Positions 24,299 to 26,050 of a stretch of 26,050 nucleotides of DNA are shown in pieces (within the stretch, counting starts at the first letter, position 1; every line of letters begins with the position of its first letter). Source of the DNA: CAYQUO01 sp964420835. Lineage in GTDB: Bacteria; Chloroflexota; Anaerolineae; Anaerolineales; Anaerolineaceae. The notes below the pieces were generated by a model. The model saw only the letters and a list, made by a program, of their open reading frames with translations, did not search any database and had not been told where the DNA came from. Location: the NCBI GenBank assembly GCA_964420835.1, contig CAYQUO010000029.1, positions 1 to 26,050 of the forward strand, given 5' to 3'. Position numbers and translations under genes: made by a program.

Positions 24299-24391
24299 TT
24301 AATAGGAATAGTGGCTGGCTTGTTTTGCGATTGAAAGTATATCATTCTGGCTGAAAAATAAACAATCACCGGCAAACCGAACCATTAAAAA

Positions 24392-24419
24392 TTGTTGCCA
24401 AGATGGTTTTGGATATAAT
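24392..24419 (+). promoter_or_regulatory. putative promoter of the GntR/PBP regulator
   Basis: TATAAT at 24414-24419 with TTGTTG (24392-24397) 16 bases upstream. Transcription would begin near 24426, giving a 20-base leader. Confidence 0.35.
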
Positions 24420-24445
24420 CCTAAAGAAAGAACTTTGAGCAGGAA

Positions 24446-25549
24446 ATGAAGGACCAATTTTTATATCAACGGATTGCTAATTCCATTCGTATGGACATCA
24501 TGGAGGGAAGGTATCGGCCGGGGGACCGCTTGCCCTCCATTCGCATCCTGGTGAAGAAGTGGGGTTGTACACCGGGAACAGTCCAAAGGGCATATTTGGA
24601 ATTGGCTGGAATGGGACTTGTTACAAGCCAGCCGGGGAAAGGAACACATGTAATCAGCAGCCTGGATCCTCAGGTGATCGGCGGGGAAATTCCAATGCGC
24701 AGGGCAAGGCTGGTTCACGAAGCTGAAGCATTCATTCTGGCTTCTATTAGCACGGGGTATTCAACCCGGGAGATCCAGAATTCGATCACCCATGCCTTGG
24801 ACCGATGGCGGTCGATTAAGAATGTCGAGAAACAATTGGAGGATTCCACAACGATTCATTTCTCGGGCAGCCATGATCTAGTGATGACCTGGATCGCTGA
24901 CCACATGGAGGATATCCTCCCGGGTGTTGCACTGGAACTTCAATTTACCGGAAGCCTTGGCGGTCTGATTGCGGTTGCTGAAGGCAGGGCTGACTTGTCT
25001 GGCAGCCATCTTCTGGATTTTGAAACCGATACGTATAACCAGGCGTATGTTCGAAAACTTTTCCCGGGGAAGAAAATGGCCATGCTCGTATTGGCGGAAA
25101 GAAGGCTGGGCTTTATGGTTCTTCCTGGCAATCCCAAGAATATCCGTCAGATAAATGATCTCATTAAATCGGGAGTACGAATGGTCAATCGTCAACAGGG
25201 ATCTGGGACAAGGGTCTGGTTGGATTTTGCCTTGGGTCGGAATGGAATTGATGCAAAAAACATTCTTGGATACCAGGACGAAAGGATGACCCATTCAGAG
25301 GTTGCCCGTTGTATTGCCGAGGGTGTGGGGGATGTTGGCATCGGTTTGGAATCGGCGGCTGCTGACTTTCGGCTTGAATTTCAACCCCTCACGAGTGAAA
25401 TCTATCATATTGTTACAACGGTTGAACAAATGGAAAAACATCCTGTATCCGCTTTTATCGAATGGCTGCGTAGCAGCGCAAAAACCACCCTCCCATTAAT
25501 TCCCGGGTATGACTATGACCAAACAGGTAATCTGTCCTTTGTAAGATGA
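24446..25549 (+). CDS. GntR-type winged-helix regulator fused to a periplasmic-binding-protein-like domain
   Basis: A 367-residue cytoplasmic regulator. Residues 1-75 are a GntR winged helix: LYQRIANSIRMDIMEG, YRPGDRLPSIRILVKKWG and TVQRAYLELAGMGLVTSQPGKGTHV are textbook. A helical linker (about 88-135) leads to a PBP-like domain (about 138-355): IHFSGSHDLVMTWIADHM, GSLGGLIAVAEGRADLSGSHLLD, VNRQQGSGTRVWLDFAL and EGVGDVGIGLESAA are the hallmarks of the PBP_like/MoeA-associated family, whose members are thought to sense oxyanions such as molybdate or tungstate. It has no membrane segment or signal sequence. AGGA lies unusually close to the ATG, so initiation may be weak. No target gene lies beside it in the window. 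The fusion is clear; the ligand is inference. Confidence 0.88.
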   Translation: MKDQFLYQRIANSIRMDIMEGRYRPGDRLPSIRILVKKWGCTPGTVQRAYLELAGMGLVTSQPGKGTHVISSLDPQVIGGEIPMRRARLVHEAEAFILASISTGYSTREIQNSITHALDRWRSIKNVEKQLEDSTTIHFSGSHDLVMTWIADHMEDILPGVALELQFTGSLGGLIAVAEGRADLSGSHLLDFETDTYNQAYVRKLFPGKKMAMLVLAERRLGFMVLPGNPKNIRQINDLIKSGVRMVNRQQGSGTRVWLDFALGRNGIDAKNILGYQDERMTHSEVARCIAEGVGDVGIGLESAAADFRLEFQPLTSEIYHIVTTVEQMEKHPVSAFIEWLRSSAKTTLPLIPGYDYDQTGNLSFVR

Positions 25550-26050
25550 TACATTCCAATTTTGCATTATCGAAATAAACATCGAATAATCAAATGAACA
25601 GCCTGTTGACGAAAAACTTGGCAGGGGGCTTGGAAACCTGGTCTTGGTGACGTCCCATTGAGGAAGGGTTGATCAATCACGGGCAAATACCGTTCGTTGT
25701 TCCCTTCTGGTTGCCTGCCTTCCCGGGTATATGGTTTTAAGTGACCTCATGGCTGATGTAAGAATAATTGGTATAAAAACTCCTTCGCCATGATTGTATG
25801 CGCCCAACCTGCTAACCGTTACTGGCTGTGGATCATGGAGGGCAGGCTATCTGGTGCACATGTGTTGGCACAATGGGGGACTGGCGCCTGGTTCAGAATC
25901 ATTTCCTGAAGGGATGATAGGCAGGGATTATCCTGGCTGGCCAGGAGAACTTTTTTGGATATCCAACGGTTGGATTTACTTGCTCCGGTTTTATCTTGTA
26001 GATTCAAGTCACAAGTGCAACTTTGATGGTTGAAAGAGGCAAGCTGGTGT
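25550..26050. other. intergenic spacer at the right edge, no convincing gene
   Basis: Short open frames exist on both strands (plus about 25794-26033; minus from the edge down to 25819), overlapping each other with Cys/Trp/Gln-rich, unrecognisable translations and no ribosome binding site. The minus frame stays open to the window edge, so a gene fragment entering from the right cannot be excluded. No terminator or riboswitch was identified. Confidence 0.4.

Noticed and set aside
24250..24330. Possible complete tRNA-Tyr gene
   Set aside because: The anticodon-arm-like stem is present, but there is no T-arm (no GGTTCGAATC), no acceptor stem pairing and no CCA end within tRNA distance on either strand.
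25794..26033. 79-codon plus-strand frame near the right edge
   Set aside because: It begins with TTG, lacks a ribosome binding site, has an unlikely composition (many Trp and Gly) and overlaps an open frame on the other strand.

Overview
The window looks like chromosome from a member of the Chloroflexota, most likely class Anaerolineae. This rests on gene content rather than on a marker: a mevalonate-type diphosphomevalonate decarboxylase homologue, a membrane-fused spermidine-synthase-like protein paired with a DUF1461/TIGR01906 membrane protein, a GntR-PBP fusion regulator, and secreted proteins with proline/threonine linkers. Base composition is roughly balanced. I see no rRNA, complete tRNA, CRISPR array, transposase or phage gene; this is mostly housekeeping sequence.

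Layout. 1-661 (-): N-terminal 220 codons of a GAF histidine kinase running off the left edge, with an H-box that lacks the histidine. 662-1097: AT-rich spacer. 1098-2192 (+): class V aminotransferase. 2193-2702: spacer with a putative promoter. 2703-3452 (+): gpmA, ending in a terminator whose hairpin overlaps the end of a convergent gene. 3500-5715 (-): two membrane proteins coupled by an ATGA overlap. 5849-7471 (+): nnr. A bidirectional terminator separates it from a small (-) operon, YtxH-like protein and its upstream partner (7591-8467). 8647-18112 (+): a long co-directional run of anchored extracytoplasmic protein, pth, mfd, OmpR-type response regulator, histidine kinase, secreted lipoprotein-like protein and uvrB. 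18109-24244 (-): acyP, MA-like metallopeptidase, HEAT-repeat protein, rseP, mevalonate-pathway decarboxylase and a THUMP-containing RNA methyltransferase. 24446-25549 (+): GntR/PBP-like regulator. 25550-26050: no convincing gene.

How the genes fit together. Mfd (transcription-coupled repair) and UvrB (nucleotide excision repair) bracket a two-component system in one co-directional run, starting with pth. On the other strand RseP (site-2 protease) is translationally coupled to a HEAT-repeat protein and followed by a secreted metallopeptidase with a C-terminal membrane anchor, a plausible envelope protein-processing operon. The decarboxylase just upstream of rseP indicates isoprenoid synthesis through mevalonate.

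The observations most worth a second look are the decarboxylase with an altered phosphate-binding position, the histidine kinase without its phospho-acceptor, the hairpin cluster upstream of the methyltransferase, several genes whose -10 boxes sit almost on the start codon (possible leaderless mRNAs), and the rseP-HEAT-peptidase operon. Nothing here proves a new system; all functional calls come from reading motifs by eye.
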